DNA of 64,000 bases from Albimonas marina (lineage in GTDB: Bacteria > Pseudomonadota > Alphaproteobacteria > Rhodobacterales > Rhodobacteraceae), in the NCBI RefSeq assembly GCF_029223255.1, contig NZ_JARHUC010000002.1:620001-684000 (forward strand), in the 5' to 3' direction. A model generated the notes under the pieces. That model saw only the letters and a program-made list of their open reading frames with translations, was not told where the DNA came from and searched no databases. This document shows, piece after piece, positions 19,289 through 27,134 of this stretch; positions within the stretch are counted from its first letter, which is position 1; every line of letters starts with the position of its first letter. A program made the translations under genes and the position numbers.

Positions 19289-19881
19289 GCCGGGCGGCCG
19301 AACAGGCCGCCGCGGTCGAGGAGACCCCCTCCGCGATCGGGGACCTGGACGCGCTTCCGCCCCGCCCGTGGGCGGCGGCGCGTCTGATGTCCCGCGTCTC
19401 GGCGGCGCTCGCCGTCGTCGGGACGCTGGGCACGGTGGCGATCATGACCATCATCAACCTCGACGTGGGGGGGCGGTATTTCTTCGGACAGCCGTTCCCC
19501 GCGACGGCCGAGATCGTCTCGGCCGGGATCGTGTCGATCGTGTTCCTGCAGCTGGCCCACGCGGTCGGCGAGGGCCGCTCGATCCGCTCCGACATGCTGA
19601 TCGGGCGCCTGCGCCGGCGCAGCCCGCGATGGGCCGACGGGCTCGACGCGGTCCACCACCTGGCGGCGGCGGCGATGCTGGCGGTGCTGGTGCGCTACAT
19701 CTGGCCCAAGATCGCGGATTCCATCGCGGACGGGGAGACGGTGGGCCTCTACGGCATCCTCCAGCTCCCCGCCTGGCCCTTCGCGGTCTGCGTGCTGGCG
19801 GGCGCGGTGCTGGCGGGGCTGCAGTTCCTGCTGCTCGCCGCGGCCTACGCCCGCGCCGCCCGCCGGGGCCGCGCCGCATGA
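19285..19881 (+). CDS. TRAP transporter small membrane subunit (DctQ type)
   Basis: The product is 198 aa with four predicted membrane helices (about 35-58, 68-92, 115-138, 160-188) after a charged N-terminal tail. Family hallmarks include N-L-D-V-G-G-R-Y-F-F-G-Q-P-F-P-A-T-A-E at the end of helix 1 and F-L-Q-L-A-H-A-V-G-E-G-R-S-I-R-S-D in helix 2. It couples the binding protein to the large permease. Its start overlaps the stop of the binding-protein gene by 4 bp. Unusually, 460 bp separate it from the DctM-type gene, whereas these genes normally touch or overlap. Confidence 0.92.
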   Translation: MSRAAEQAAAVEETPSAIGDLDALPPRPWAAARLMSRVSAALAVVGTLGTVAIMTIINLDVGGRYFFGQPFPATAEIVSAGIVSIVFLQLAHAVGEGRSIRSDMLIGRLRRRSPRWADGLDAVHHLAAAAMLAVLVRYIWPKIADSIADGETVGLYGILQLPAWPFAVCVLAGAVLAGLQFLLLAAAYARAARRGRAA

Positions 19882-19943
19882 GCGCCGCCCCCGGGCGCCC
19901 CGACGCCCCCCGCCCCCCCGTCCGCCCCCGCCTCCTCGCCCGC

Positions 19944-20060
19944 CCCGGCCCCCTCTCCGGCACCCGCCCCCGGAAACGGCGCCCCCACGCGCCGCCCCCG
20001 CCGCGCGCCGCGGGCGCCCGTCCCGCCCCATGCACGTCGCCCGCCGCGGCGCCCCCGCCC
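19944..20060 (+). repeat. GC-rich intergenic repeat also found at 52.2 kb
   Basis: It shares ordered identical blocks with 52216-52335: CTCTCC, AAACGGCGCCC, GCGCCGCGGGCGC and a 20-base block starting GCCCGCCGCGG. Both stretches are non-coding. The GC bias makes chance similarity easier, but the conserved order argues for a shared repeat. Confidence 0.4.
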
Positions 20061-20084
20061 CCGGCGTTCCGCCTGCCGCAGCCA

Positions 20085-20134
20085 GGCGCCGCGGCGACCG
20101 TCGCGCCCGGCCCGACGCCCTCGCCCGCGGCGCG
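20085..20134 (+). repeat. 50-bp GC-rich repeat, copy C
   Basis: It begins GGCGCCGCGGCGACCGTCGC and ends CCCGCGGCGCG. It is closest to copy D at 55175. It lies in the spacer between the two TRAP membrane subunits. Confidence 0.55.
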
Positions 20135-20341
20135 CCGCACGGTCCGCGCCCGGACGCCCCGTCCCGCGTGGGCGCCGTCGCGCGCTAGGCCGCAGGCGAC
20201 GACCGGGACGGCGGGCGCTCCCCCGACGGCGGCCCGGCGAGGTGCCCGCGACCGCGCCTGTCCCGCCCTCCGTCGCGGCTCCGTCGATCTTTGCGCCCCT
20301 CGCACGCCGCCCTGCCCGCCTCTCGCCCGGAAGACCCGCCC

Positions 20342-21646
20342 ATGACCAACGTCGAGATCGGCCTCGCCTCCATCGTGGCGATCCTGCTGCTGATCCAGAC
20401 CGGCATGCATGTCTCGATCTGCCTGATGGCGGTCAGCTTCCTGGGCGTATGGCTGGTGAAGGGCCGCATCGCGGTGGCCGGCGCCCTGCTCTCGCAGGCG
20501 GCGCTCGACTCGGTTGCGCGCTACTCCTTCGGCGTCATCCCACTGTTCGTGCTGATGGGCGTCCTGGTCGGCGTCTCCGGCATGGGGCGAGACGTCTTCG
20601 ACGTCGCCGGCCAGATGTTCCGCAAGGTCCGCGGCGGCCTCGGCATCGCCACCGTCTTCGCCAACGCCGTCTTCGCCGCGGTCAACGGCACCTCCATCGC
20701 CTCGGCCTCGGTGTTCACCCGCATCGCGGTGCCCGAGCTGATCCGCCAGGGCTACACGCCCCGCTTCTCCGTGGGCGTCGTCGCCGGCTCCTCGGTGCTG
20801 GGGATGCTGATCCCGCCCTCGCTGCTGCTGATCCTTTTCGGCATCCTCTCCGAGTCCTCCATCGGCGCGCTCTTCACCGCCGGCATCCTGCCCGGCCTGC
20901 TGCTGGCGCTGCTCTACTCGCTGCTGATCCTGGGCCTCGCGACCTTCGCGCCCGGCTTCGTCGGCCGCCCCTCCAACGCCGACCTCCGGATCATGGGCCG
21001 GGGCGAGATGGCGACCCGCTCGCTCCCCGTCCTGATCCTGATCGCGGTGGTGCTGGGCGGCATCTACGGCGGCGTCTTCACCCCGACCGAGGCCGGCGCC
21101 GTCGGCGCGCTCGGCGCCCTCGTCATCGCGCTCGCCAAGCGCCGCCTCACCGCGCGCGGCTTCTGGGACATGCTGGTCGAGACCGGCCACGTCACCGCCT
21201 CGATCACCTTCCTGATCATCGGCGCGCACATGTACTCGCGCCTGCTGGCCCTCACCGGCCTGCCGCGGGCGATGAACGGCCTGCTCGAGGGGCTGAACCT
21301 CGGACTGAACGGGGTCCTGATCCTCTATCTCGCGATGATCGTCCTGCTGGGCACGATCCTCGACAGCGCCTCGATCCTCCTGATCCTGCTGCCGCTGATG
21401 CTGCCGGTGATCGAGTCCTTCGGCGTCGACCTGGTGTGGTTCGGCATCGTCACCATCATCGCGGTCGAGGTCGGCCTGCTGACCCCGCCCCTCGGGGTGG
21501 CCTGCTTCGTGATCAAGACCAACCTCGAGGACCGCACGATCACGCTCGGCGACATCTTCATCGGCGCCGCCCCCTTCGCCCTGACCATGGTGCTGGCCAT
21601 CGCCCTGGTCTTCGCCTTCCCCTGGCTAGCCACCGCCCTGCTCTAG
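20342..21646 (+). CDS. TRAP transporter large permease subunit (DctM type)
   Basis: The product is 434 aa with about twelve hydrophobic segments, the sodium-driven permease of the TRAP system. Family features are A-V-N-G-T-S-I-A-S-A-S-V-F-T-R near 120, S-S-V-L-G-M-L-I-P-P-S near 155, F-T-P-T-E-A-G-A-V-G-A near 245, and E-V-G-L-L-T-P-P-L-G-V near 380. The frame opens 17 codons earlier, but ATG 20342 matches the family N-terminus. A weak GGAAG lies upstream. It is followed after 10 bp by the MBL-fold gene. Confidence 0.93.
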   Translation: MTNVEIGLASIVAILLLIQTGMHVSICLMAVSFLGVWLVKGRIAVAGALLSQAALDSVARYSFGVIPLFVLMGVLVGVSGMGRDVFDVAGQMFRKVRGGLGIATVFANAVFAAVNGTSIASASVFTRIAVPELIRQGYTPRFSVGVVAGSSVLGMLIPPSLLLILFGILSESSIGALFTAGILPGLLLALLYSLLILGLATFAPGFVGRPSNADLRIMGRGEMATRSLPVLILIAVVLGGIYGGVFTPTEAGAVGALGALVIALAKRRLTARGFWDMLVETGHVTASITFLIIGAHMYSRLLALTGLPRAMNGLLEGLNLGLNGVLILYLAMIVLLGTILDSASILLILLPLMLPVIESFGVDLVWFGIVTIIAVEVGLLTPPLGVACFVIKTNLEDRTITLGDIFIGAAPFALTMVLAIALVFAFPWLATALL

Positions 21647-21656
21647 GAGATCCCCC

Positions 21657-22643
21657 ATGGACGTGAAACGAGAGGTCGAGGACCTCGGCGACGGCCTCTA
21701 CGCCTGGGTGCAGGGCGACGGCTCCTGGGGCTGGTCCAACGCGGGGCTGGTGACGTCGCAGGGCGAGACCCTGCTGATCGACACCCTGTTCACCGGCGCC
21801 CTGACCCGCGACATGCTCGACGGCTTCCGCCGCGCCGCGCCCGAGGCCGCGAAGATCGACACGCTGGTGAACACCCACGCCAACGGCGACCACACCTTCG
21901 GCAACCACCTGGTCGAGGGCGCCCGCATCATCGCCTCCGCCGAGGCCGCCCGCGAGATGGCCGAGCGCACGCCCGAAGAGGCCGCCGCCGCCTTCGCCGC
22001 CTGGCGCGAGCAGGGCGAGATGGGCGCCTTCCTGCACGAGGTCATGGGCTCGAAATTCGACTTCTCCGACGTCCGCTACGCGCCCCCGACCGAGACCTTC
22101 TCCGGCCGCCGCGACCTGACCGTCGGCGACCTGACGGTGGAGCTGCACGAGCTCGGCCCCGCCCACACCGCCGGCGACGTGATCGCCTGGCTGCCCGAGC
22201 GCCGCACGGCCTTCACCGGCGACCTGGTCTTCCACGGTGGCGCGCCGATCCTGTGGGCCGGCCCCATCGGCAACTGGATCCAAGCCTGCGAGCTGATGCT
22301 GAGCTGGTCGCCCGAGACCATCGTCCCCGGCCACGGCGCGGTGGGCGACGCGACGATGCTCCACGAGATGCTCGAATACCTCACCTACGTCCGCGACGAG
22401 GCGACCGCCCGCCACCACGCCGGCCTCCCCTGGCAGGAGGCGGCGTGGGACATCTCGATGGACGGCTTCCCGCACCTTTCGGACCGCGAGCGGATCGTGT
22501 GCAACGTGGCCCAGGTGTACCGCGAGCTCTCCGGAGGCCGCATCGCCCCCGAACGCGCCGAAATCGTGGGCCTGATGGGCCGCTGGCACTGGGGCTGGGA
22601 GACCCCGCACGAGAAGACCTGCGCCTGCGGCCACCCCCACTGA
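21657..22643 (+). CDS. Metallo-beta-lactamase-fold hydrolase
   Basis: The product is 328 aa, with the two-metal hydrolase fold in its first 240 residues. The first metal motif reads H74-A-N-G-D78-H79 instead of the usual H-x-H-x-D-H, so one zinc ligand is Asn. Later ligands are readable: H in G-P-A-H-T-A-G-D, D in F-T-G-D-L, and H in V-P-G-H-G. The C-terminal third ends in a Cys/His-rich tail, C-A-C-G-H-P-H. It follows the TRAP permease by 10 bp with AGGAGA before its ATG, so it probably processes the imported compound or its metabolite. The substrate is unknown. Confidence 0.85.
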   Translation: MDVKREVEDLGDGLYAWVQGDGSWGWSNAGLVTSQGETLLIDTLFTGALTRDMLDGFRRAAPEAAKIDTLVNTHANGDHTFGNHLVEGARIIASAEAAREMAERTPEEAAAAFAAWREQGEMGAFLHEVMGSKFDFSDVRYAPPTETFSGRRDLTVGDLTVELHELGPAHTAGDVIAWLPERRTAFTGDLVFHGGAPILWAGPIGNWIQACELMLSWSPETIVPGHGAVGDATMLHEMLEYLTYVRDEATARHHAGLPWQEAAWDISMDGFPHLSDRERIVCNVAQVYRELSGGRIAPERAEIVGLMGRWHWGWETPHEKTCACGHPH

Positions 22644-22670
22644 GCCCGCGCCGCCCGCCCCTCCGAAGAA

Positions 22671-22719
22671 GCGCCGCGTCCCCCGTCGCGCCGGACGCCC
22701 CCCGTGCGCCCGCGGCGCG
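22671..22719 (+). repeat. 50-bp GC-rich repeat, copy B
   Basis: It shares the 21-base block beginning GCGCCGCGTCCCCC with copy A and ends CCCGCGGCGCG. It lies 72 bp before large-element copy 2, as copy A does before copy 1, so the two repeats may move or be maintained together. Confidence 0.55.
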
Positions 22720-22790
22720 TCCCGGCCCTGGCGCCCGTGGCCTCCGTCTCCCGGCCCGCGGCCCAGGCGCCCCGGCGCAACGCCCGAGGT

Positions 22791-23068
22791 CCTCGCAAAG
22801 CGCCTGTTCTTCGGAGCCGTCTCTCGCGGATGCCGGAAAGAGCGACTCGTCCGCGCCGGTCAAGGATCGCGTAGCGACCCCGCGCTTGCGCGGGGCTTGT
22901 CCTTGACCGGCGGGGGCGAGTCGCTCAGGCATCCATCAGCGAGAGACGGATCCGAAGGACAGGCGCGGCCCCTGTTCTTTGGTGAGTCAGGAGCCCGCCG
23001 GAGGCTCCCGCCCTTCGCAGAAAAAGGCGCGCCCGACCTCAGAGGCCCAAGCCCGCCCGCAGGGCGCC
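22791..23068 (+). repeat. Large palindromic element, copy 2
   Basis: Same architecture and orientation as copy 1, with the core at 22800-22966. The outer stem uses CTTCGG where copy 1 has CTCCGG, and the change is present on both arms. The inner stem GACTCGTCCGCGCCGGTCAA faces TTGACCGGCGGGGGCGAGTC, with two mispairs. The apical hairpin is CCCCGCGC-TT-GCGCGGGG. It fills the gap between two convergent genes (the MBL hydrolase and the SMP-30 lactonase) and so lies 3' of both. Confidence 0.85.
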
Positions 23069-23106
23069 CGTAGACCGCTCCTTTCCCGGAAGCCGCCGCC
23101 CGGTCC

Positions 23107-23979
23107 TCAGGGCAGCGGGATCGAGACCAGCGTCCCCGCCTTGCCCAGCGTCACCCACAGCCGCCCCTCGCGCACGCAGCAGTTGGTCGGCTGGGTGGAG
23201 CGCCCGAAGTTCAGCACCTCGGCCACCGTCCCGTCGCGCTCGGCCACCACGAAGCGGTTCCCGGCCGAGCCCGCGCCGTAGAGCCGGCCGTCGTGGAACA
23301 CCATCCCGTCGGGGTGGAAGCGGTCGTCCATTGTCACGAAGACCTCCGGCTCGCCCAGCGACGCGCCGCCCTTCCAGGCGTATTTCAGGTAGGTGTGCGC
23401 GATGGTCATGCCCGCCACCAGGCTGCCGTCGGGGTGGAACCCCAACCCGTTGGGCATCCCCTCGCACTGGGCCAGGATCTCGATGCTCCCGTCCTTCCGC
23501 GCCAGGCAGAGCTGGCCGCCGCGGTAGGGGGTCTCGGGGTTCTCGACGATCATCTCCCAGTTCTGGGGGTTGGTGAACACCACGTCCCCCTCGGGCGAGA
23601 ACACCAGGTCGTTGGGCCGGTTCGGCGCCGGAGAGCCCGGGCCGTAGCCGTCCGCGAAGACCTCCCACTTGCCGTCCAGCGTCACCCGCTGGATGCAGCC
23701 CGGGTACTGGGGGTCGGCGAAATCCATCTTGCCCTTGCCCGGCCACAGCCCGCCGTTGTTGGCGACGTAGAGCGCCCCGTCCGGCCCCAGCCGCATCCCG
23801 TTGGGCGAGCCGGGCACGGTGCACAGCTCGCGCACCGCGCCGCCGTCCTCCCAGATGCGGATGCAATGATCCGCCAGGTCCACGAAGGCCACCGCGCCGT
23901 CGGGCAGCACCACCGGCCCCTCGGGAAAGCCCAGGCCGTCGGCCTCGATCCTCGCGTCCTCGATCATTCGATCCTGCAT
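23107..23979 (-). CDS. SMP-30/gluconolactonase-family protein
   Basis: The product is 290 aa, a six-bladed propeller hydrolase that opens sugar lactones or similar lactones. Blades are visible as repeated segments: F-P-E-G-P-V-V near 17, S-P-N-G-M-R-L-G-P-D-G-A-L-Y-V-A-N near 75, R-P-N-D-L-V-F-S-P-E-G near 145 and F-H-P-D-G-M-V near 240. These place the usual Glu, Asn, Asn and Asp metal ligands. ATG 23979 follows GGATGGAGACGC and gives the normal length; the frame opens 17 codons upstream. It is divergent from the acyl-CoA synthetase operon across a palindrome-rich promoter. Confidence 0.87.
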   Translation of the reverse strand: MQDRMIEDARIEADGLGFPEGPVVLPDGAVAFVDLADHCIRIWEDGGAVRELCTVPGSPNGMRLGPDGALYVANNGGLWPGKGKMDFADPQYPGCIQRVTLDGKWEVFADGYGPGSPAPNRPNDLVFSPEGDVVFTNPQNWEMIVENPETPYRGGQLCLARKDGSIEILAQCEGMPNGLGFHPDGSLVAGMTIAHTYLKYAWKGGASLGEPEVFVTMDDRFHPDGMVFHDGRLYGAGSAGNRFVVAERDGTVAEVLNFGRSTQPTNCCVREGRLWVTLGKAGTLVSIPLP

Positions 23980-23997
23980 GCGTCTCCATCCCTTCGC

Positions 23998-24099
23998 TGA
24001 CCGGTTGACCGGTATGCATTCCGCGCGCATTCAACCCGGGTCCCGGCGCTTTGCAAAGCGTCGATGTCATGCTAGCGATTTCGCCAAGCGGAATTGGCG
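23998..24099. promoter_or_regulatory. Cluster of symmetric sites in a divergent promoter
   Basis: Three sites lie between the lactonase and acyl-CoA synthetase starts: a tandem TGACCGGT-TGACCGGT (23998-24013), a perfect 14-bp palindrome CGCTTTGCAAAGCG (24047-24060), and CGCCAA-N6-TTGGCG (24082-24099). They look like operators shared by the two divergent units. No regulator gene is adjacent; the nearest is the TetR gene at 17.5 kb. Confidence 0.45.
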
Positions 24100-24169
24100 G
24101 CTCGCCCTACGGCGCGAGCCCCAGGAATGACCGGCCCGTCAGAGGCCAGGCGACAGGAGGAGACGACGG

Positions 24170-26308
24170 ATGCCGGCCGATGGCGCCCCCCGCCCCGTTC
24201 AGCCGCTGGAGAGCCTGGCGCCGCTGTTCGCCCCGCGCTCGGTGGCGGTGATCGGCGCCTCCGCCGACCCCTCGCGCATCGGCGGCCGTCCCATCGCCTA
24301 CGCCCTGCGCGCGGGCTTCGCGGGCAAGCTCTTCCCGGTGAACCCCAACCGCGAGGAGATCCAGGGCGTGAAGGCCTGGCCCTCGGTCGCGGCGATCCCC
24401 GAGCCCATCGACTTCGCCCTCCTCGCCATCCCCGCCGCCGGCGTGCCGCAGGCCCTGCGCGACTGCGCCGCCAAGGGCGCGAAGGCCGCGGTGATCTTCA
24501 CCGCCGGCTTCGCCGAGATCGGCGGCGAGGGCCCGGCGCTGCAGGCCGAGATCCTCGACATCGCCCGCACCCACGGCCTCCGCCTGCTGGGCCCCAACTG
24601 CCTCGGGCTCTTCAACGCCGCCACCGGCCACTGCCCGACCTTCACCTCGGGGATCGAGGCGGCGATGCCGGTCCCCGGCCGCGTCGGGCTGGTCACCCAG
24701 TCGGGCGCCTACGGCACCCACCTGCTGAACATGGCCCGCGACCGGCGCATCGGCGTGCGCCTGTGGGTCTCGACCGGGAACGAAGCCGACGTGACCGCGC
24801 CCGAGTGCATCGGCTGGATGGCCGCCTCGGACGAGATCGACCTGATCGGCGTCTACATGGAAGGCGTCAACGACCGCCCCGCCTTCTTCCGCGCGCTGGC
24901 CGCCGCCCGCGCCGCGAAGAAGCCGGTGGTGGTGATGAAGGTCGGCTCCTCGACCGTGGGGGCCGAGGCCGCCGCCTCCCACACCGCGTCGCTGGCCGGC
25001 TCCGACGCCAGCTTCGACGCGGTGCTGCGCCGCCACGGCGCCCTGCGCGCGAAGACGACCGAGGAGATGCTGGACATCCTCTACGCCGCCTCCCTCTCGC
25101 CCCTGCCCAAGGGGCGGCGCCTCGGGGTGCTGACCGCCTCGGGCGGCGCCGGCGTGCTGATCGCGGATGCGGCCGAGGAGGCGGGCCTGACCCTGCCTCC
25201 CCTGCCCCAGGTCGCCCAGGACGCGATCCTGAGCGCGAACCCCCTCGCTTCCGCCCGCAACCCGGTGGACGTCACCGCCGGCGTGCTCAACGATTTCTCC
25301 AAGGTCACCAACGCCACCCAGAACCTTCGCAAGGCGGGCGGCTACGACATGACCGCCGCCTTCTTCACCTCCTGGACCGCCTCGCCCGTCGTCGGGCCGA
25401 AGCTGCGTGCGGCTCTGCTGGAAGGCCTGGAAGGCGGCGTCGACCACCCGTTCGCGATGATCTGCCAGGGCGACTCCGAGGTCATGGCCTCCTGGGAATC
25501 GCAGGGCATGATGACCTTCGAGGATCCCTCCCGCGCCATCCACGCCATGGGCGCGCTGGCCCGCCTCGCCGAGGCCTTCGACGCGCCGGAGGAAGAGCCC
25601 TTGCCGCCCCTCGCGGAAGGCGTGACGCTCCCGACGGAACCCCTCTCGGAATTCGCCGCCAAGCAGCTGCTCGCCAAGGCCGGCGTCCCGATCCCAGACG
25701 AGACCCTCGCCACCACCCCGCAGGAAGCCGCCGACGCCGCCGCCCGCCTTGGGGCGCCCTGCGTGCTGAAGATCGTCTCCCCCGACCTCGCCCATAAGAC
25801 CGAGGTCGGCGGCGTGCGCCTCAACGTCCCCCCGATGGAGATGGAGACGGCCGCCCGCGAGATGCTCGCCACCGTCGCCGCAAAAGCCCCCCACGCCCGC
25901 ATCGAGGGCCTGCTGGTCGGCCCCATGGCCGGCGAGGGCGTGGAGCTGATCGTGGGCGCCCGCCGCGACCCGGTCATGGGCCCGGTCATGCTGATCGGCC
26001 TCGGCGGCGTCTTCACCGAAATCCTCAAGGACGTCGCCGTCGAGCTCGCCCCCCTCTCCCCAGCCCAGGCCCGAAAAGCCCTCGAGGGCCTCCGCGGCGC
26101 CGCCCTCCTGCAGGGCGCCCGCGGCAAGCCTCCCGTCGCGATCGACGAGGCGGCGCTCGCCATCAGCCGGCTATCGGTGCTGGCGGCCTCGGACCCCGAC
26201 GGGTTCGAAAGCCTCGAGATCAACCCCCTGCTGGCCACCCCCACCGGCGTGCTGGCGCTCGACGCCCTGATCGAGCCCCGCGCCGCAACCCCGGAGACGC
26301 AGCGATGA
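24170..26308 (+). CDS. NDP-forming acyl-CoA synthetase (acetate-CoA ligase family)
   Basis: The product is 712 aa with both halves of the family fused. A CoA-binding Rossmann domain (about 15-145) starts S-V-A-V-I-G-A-S. A succinyl-CoA-synthetase-like domain (about 155-460) carries the phosphohistidine segment A-S-H-T-A-S-L-A-G. A C-terminal ATP-grasp domain (about 485-705) reads V-L-K-I-V-S-P-D-L-A-H-K-T-E-V-G-G-V. It activates a carboxylic acid to its CoA thioester via phospho-enzyme chemistry. It heads an operon of six genes, and the next gene overlaps it by 4 bp. The substrate is unknown, probably one of the acids handled by the downstream enzymes. Confidence 0.92.
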   Translation: MPADGAPRPVQPLESLAPLFAPRSVAVIGASADPSRIGGRPIAYALRAGFAGKLFPVNPNREEIQGVKAWPSVAAIPEPIDFALLAIPAAGVPQALRDCAAKGAKAAVIFTAGFAEIGGEGPALQAEILDIARTHGLRLLGPNCLGLFNAATGHCPTFTSGIEAAMPVPGRVGLVTQSGAYGTHLLNMARDRRIGVRLWVSTGNEADVTAPECIGWMAASDEIDLIGVYMEGVNDRPAFFRALAAARAAKKPVVVMKVGSSTVGAEAAASHTASLAGSDASFDAVLRRHGALRAKTTEEMLDILYAASLSPLPKGRRLGVLTASGGAGVLIADAAEEAGLTLPPLPQVAQDAILSANPLASARNPVDVTAGVLNDFSKVTNATQNLRKAGGYDMTAAFFTSWTASPVVGPKLRAALLEGLEGGVDHPFAMICQGDSEVMASWESQGMMTFEDPSRAIHAMGALARLAEAFDAPEEEPLPPLAEGVTLPTEPLSEFAAKQLLAKAGVPIPDETLATTPQEAADAAARLGAPCVLKIVSPDLAHKTEVGGVRLNVPPMEMETAAREMLATVAAKAPHARIEGLLVGPMAGEGVELIVGARRDPVMGPVMLIGLGGVFTEILKDVAVELAPLSPAQARKALEGLRGAALLQGARGKPPVAIDEAALAISRLSVLAASDPDGFESLEINPLLATPTGVLALDALIEPRAATPETQR

Positions 26309-26733
26309 GCGGAACCGACCTGATGGGCCCCGCCCTCAAGGACACCCCCTGGACCTTCGCCGACTTCCCCGAGGGCGAGCCCATGGCCGAGGTCGCGGTC
26401 GAGCTGAACGCCGAGCGCGCGGCCCTGTGGGCCGGCCTCTACGGCGGCCCCGCGGCGAAGCCGGGCGAGCCCGCGCCCCGCGGCCTCGCGGTCGCCGCGA
26501 TGATGGAGGCCTACATCCGCGCCATCCAGCCCCGCCCGCCCGGGAACGTCCACGCCGGCCAGACCCTGACCTTCTTCGGCAAGCCGACCGTCGGCGCCGT
26601 CCTCACCGCCCGCTTCACCGTGGTGAAGAAGGAGATCAAGAAGGACCGCCGCTGGCTGACGCTGGGCGTCGAGATGTCCGACGGACCCTCCCTCGTCCTC
26701 TCGGGCGAGATCCTGTCCATCTGGGCCGCGTGA
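26305..26733 (+). CDS. Hotdog-fold protein, probable partner subunit of a MaoC-type hydratase
   Basis: The product is 142 aa. It has the long central helix and five-strand pattern of hotdog proteins (A-V-A-A-M-M-E-A-Y-I-R-A near 65, then strands ending S-G-E-I-L-S-I-W). It lacks the D-x-N-x-x-H catalytic motif seen in its neighbour. Heteromeric enoyl-CoA hydratases such as mycobacterial ChsH1/ChsH2 combine one catalytic and one non-catalytic hotdog chain, and this pair looks similar (inference). It overlaps the synthetase gene by ATGA and lies 11 bp before the MaoC gene. Confidence 0.7.
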   Translation: MSGTDLMGPALKDTPWTFADFPEGEPMAEVAVELNAERAALWAGLYGGPAAKPGEPAPRGLAVAAMMEAYIRAIQPRPPGNVHAGQTLTFFGKPTVGAVLTARFTVVKKEIKKDRRWLTLGVEMSDGPSLVLSGEILSIWAA

Positions 26734-26744
26734 GGAGAGCCATC

Positions 26745-27134
26745 ATGTCCCTTCCCGAGACCATCGCCCCCCTCGAGCTCGCCACCTCGCCCGAGACCGC
26801 GCAGGCCTACGGCGAGCTGACCTTCGACTTCAACCCGATCCACGTGGACCCCGAGTTCGCGGCGAAGTCCCCCTTCGGCCAGTGCATCTCCCACGGCACC
26901 ATGGCGCTGAACCTCGCCATCGAGGCGGCCGAGCGCACCTTCGGCCCGGACGTGGACCTGACCTCGCTCCAGATCCGTTTCTCCCGCCCGATGCCCGTGG
27001 GCCAGACCCTGACCGCCGGCGGCAGGCTGACCGACGCCGCGACCGGGACCTACGACATCTGGGTGACGCTCCCCGACGGCACGCGCACGCTCGAAGGCTC
27101 GATCGCCGCCGCCCCCTCGGCGCCCCCGGCATGA
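26745..27134 (+). CDS. MaoC-type (R)-enoyl-CoA hydratase
   Basis: The product is 129 aa, a single hotdog domain. The hydratase-2 motif is intact: D28-F-N30-P-I-H33-V-D, followed by the F-G-Q-C-I-S-H-G helix start. It should add water to a trans-2-enoyl-CoA. GAGGAG precedes ATG 26745. The 3' end overlaps the thiolase-like gene by 4 bp. Together with the preceding hotdog protein it probably makes a hetero-oligomer. Confidence 0.85.
   Translation: MSLPETIAPLELATSPETAQAYGELTFDFNPIHVDPEFAAKSPFGQCISHGTMALNLAIEAAERTFGPDVDLTSLQIRFSRPMPVGQTLTAGGRLTDAATGTYDIWVTLPDGTRTLEGSIAAAPSAPPA

Larger units (their letters stand above)
19882..20341. other. Repeat-rich GC spacer inside the TRAP operon
   Basis: These 460 bp separate the two TRAP membrane subunits. 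The plus strand is strongly C-rich. Part of it resembles the intergenic stretch at 52.2-52.3 kb, and 20085-20134 is a copy of the 50-bp repeat. One frame (19878-20345) stays open and overlaps both neighbours by ATGA. Its 155-aa product is only Pro, Arg, Ala and Gly with no domain, so I treat it as chance reading of repeat DNA. No terminator with a T-run is visible, so transcription may pass through. Confidence 0.5.
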
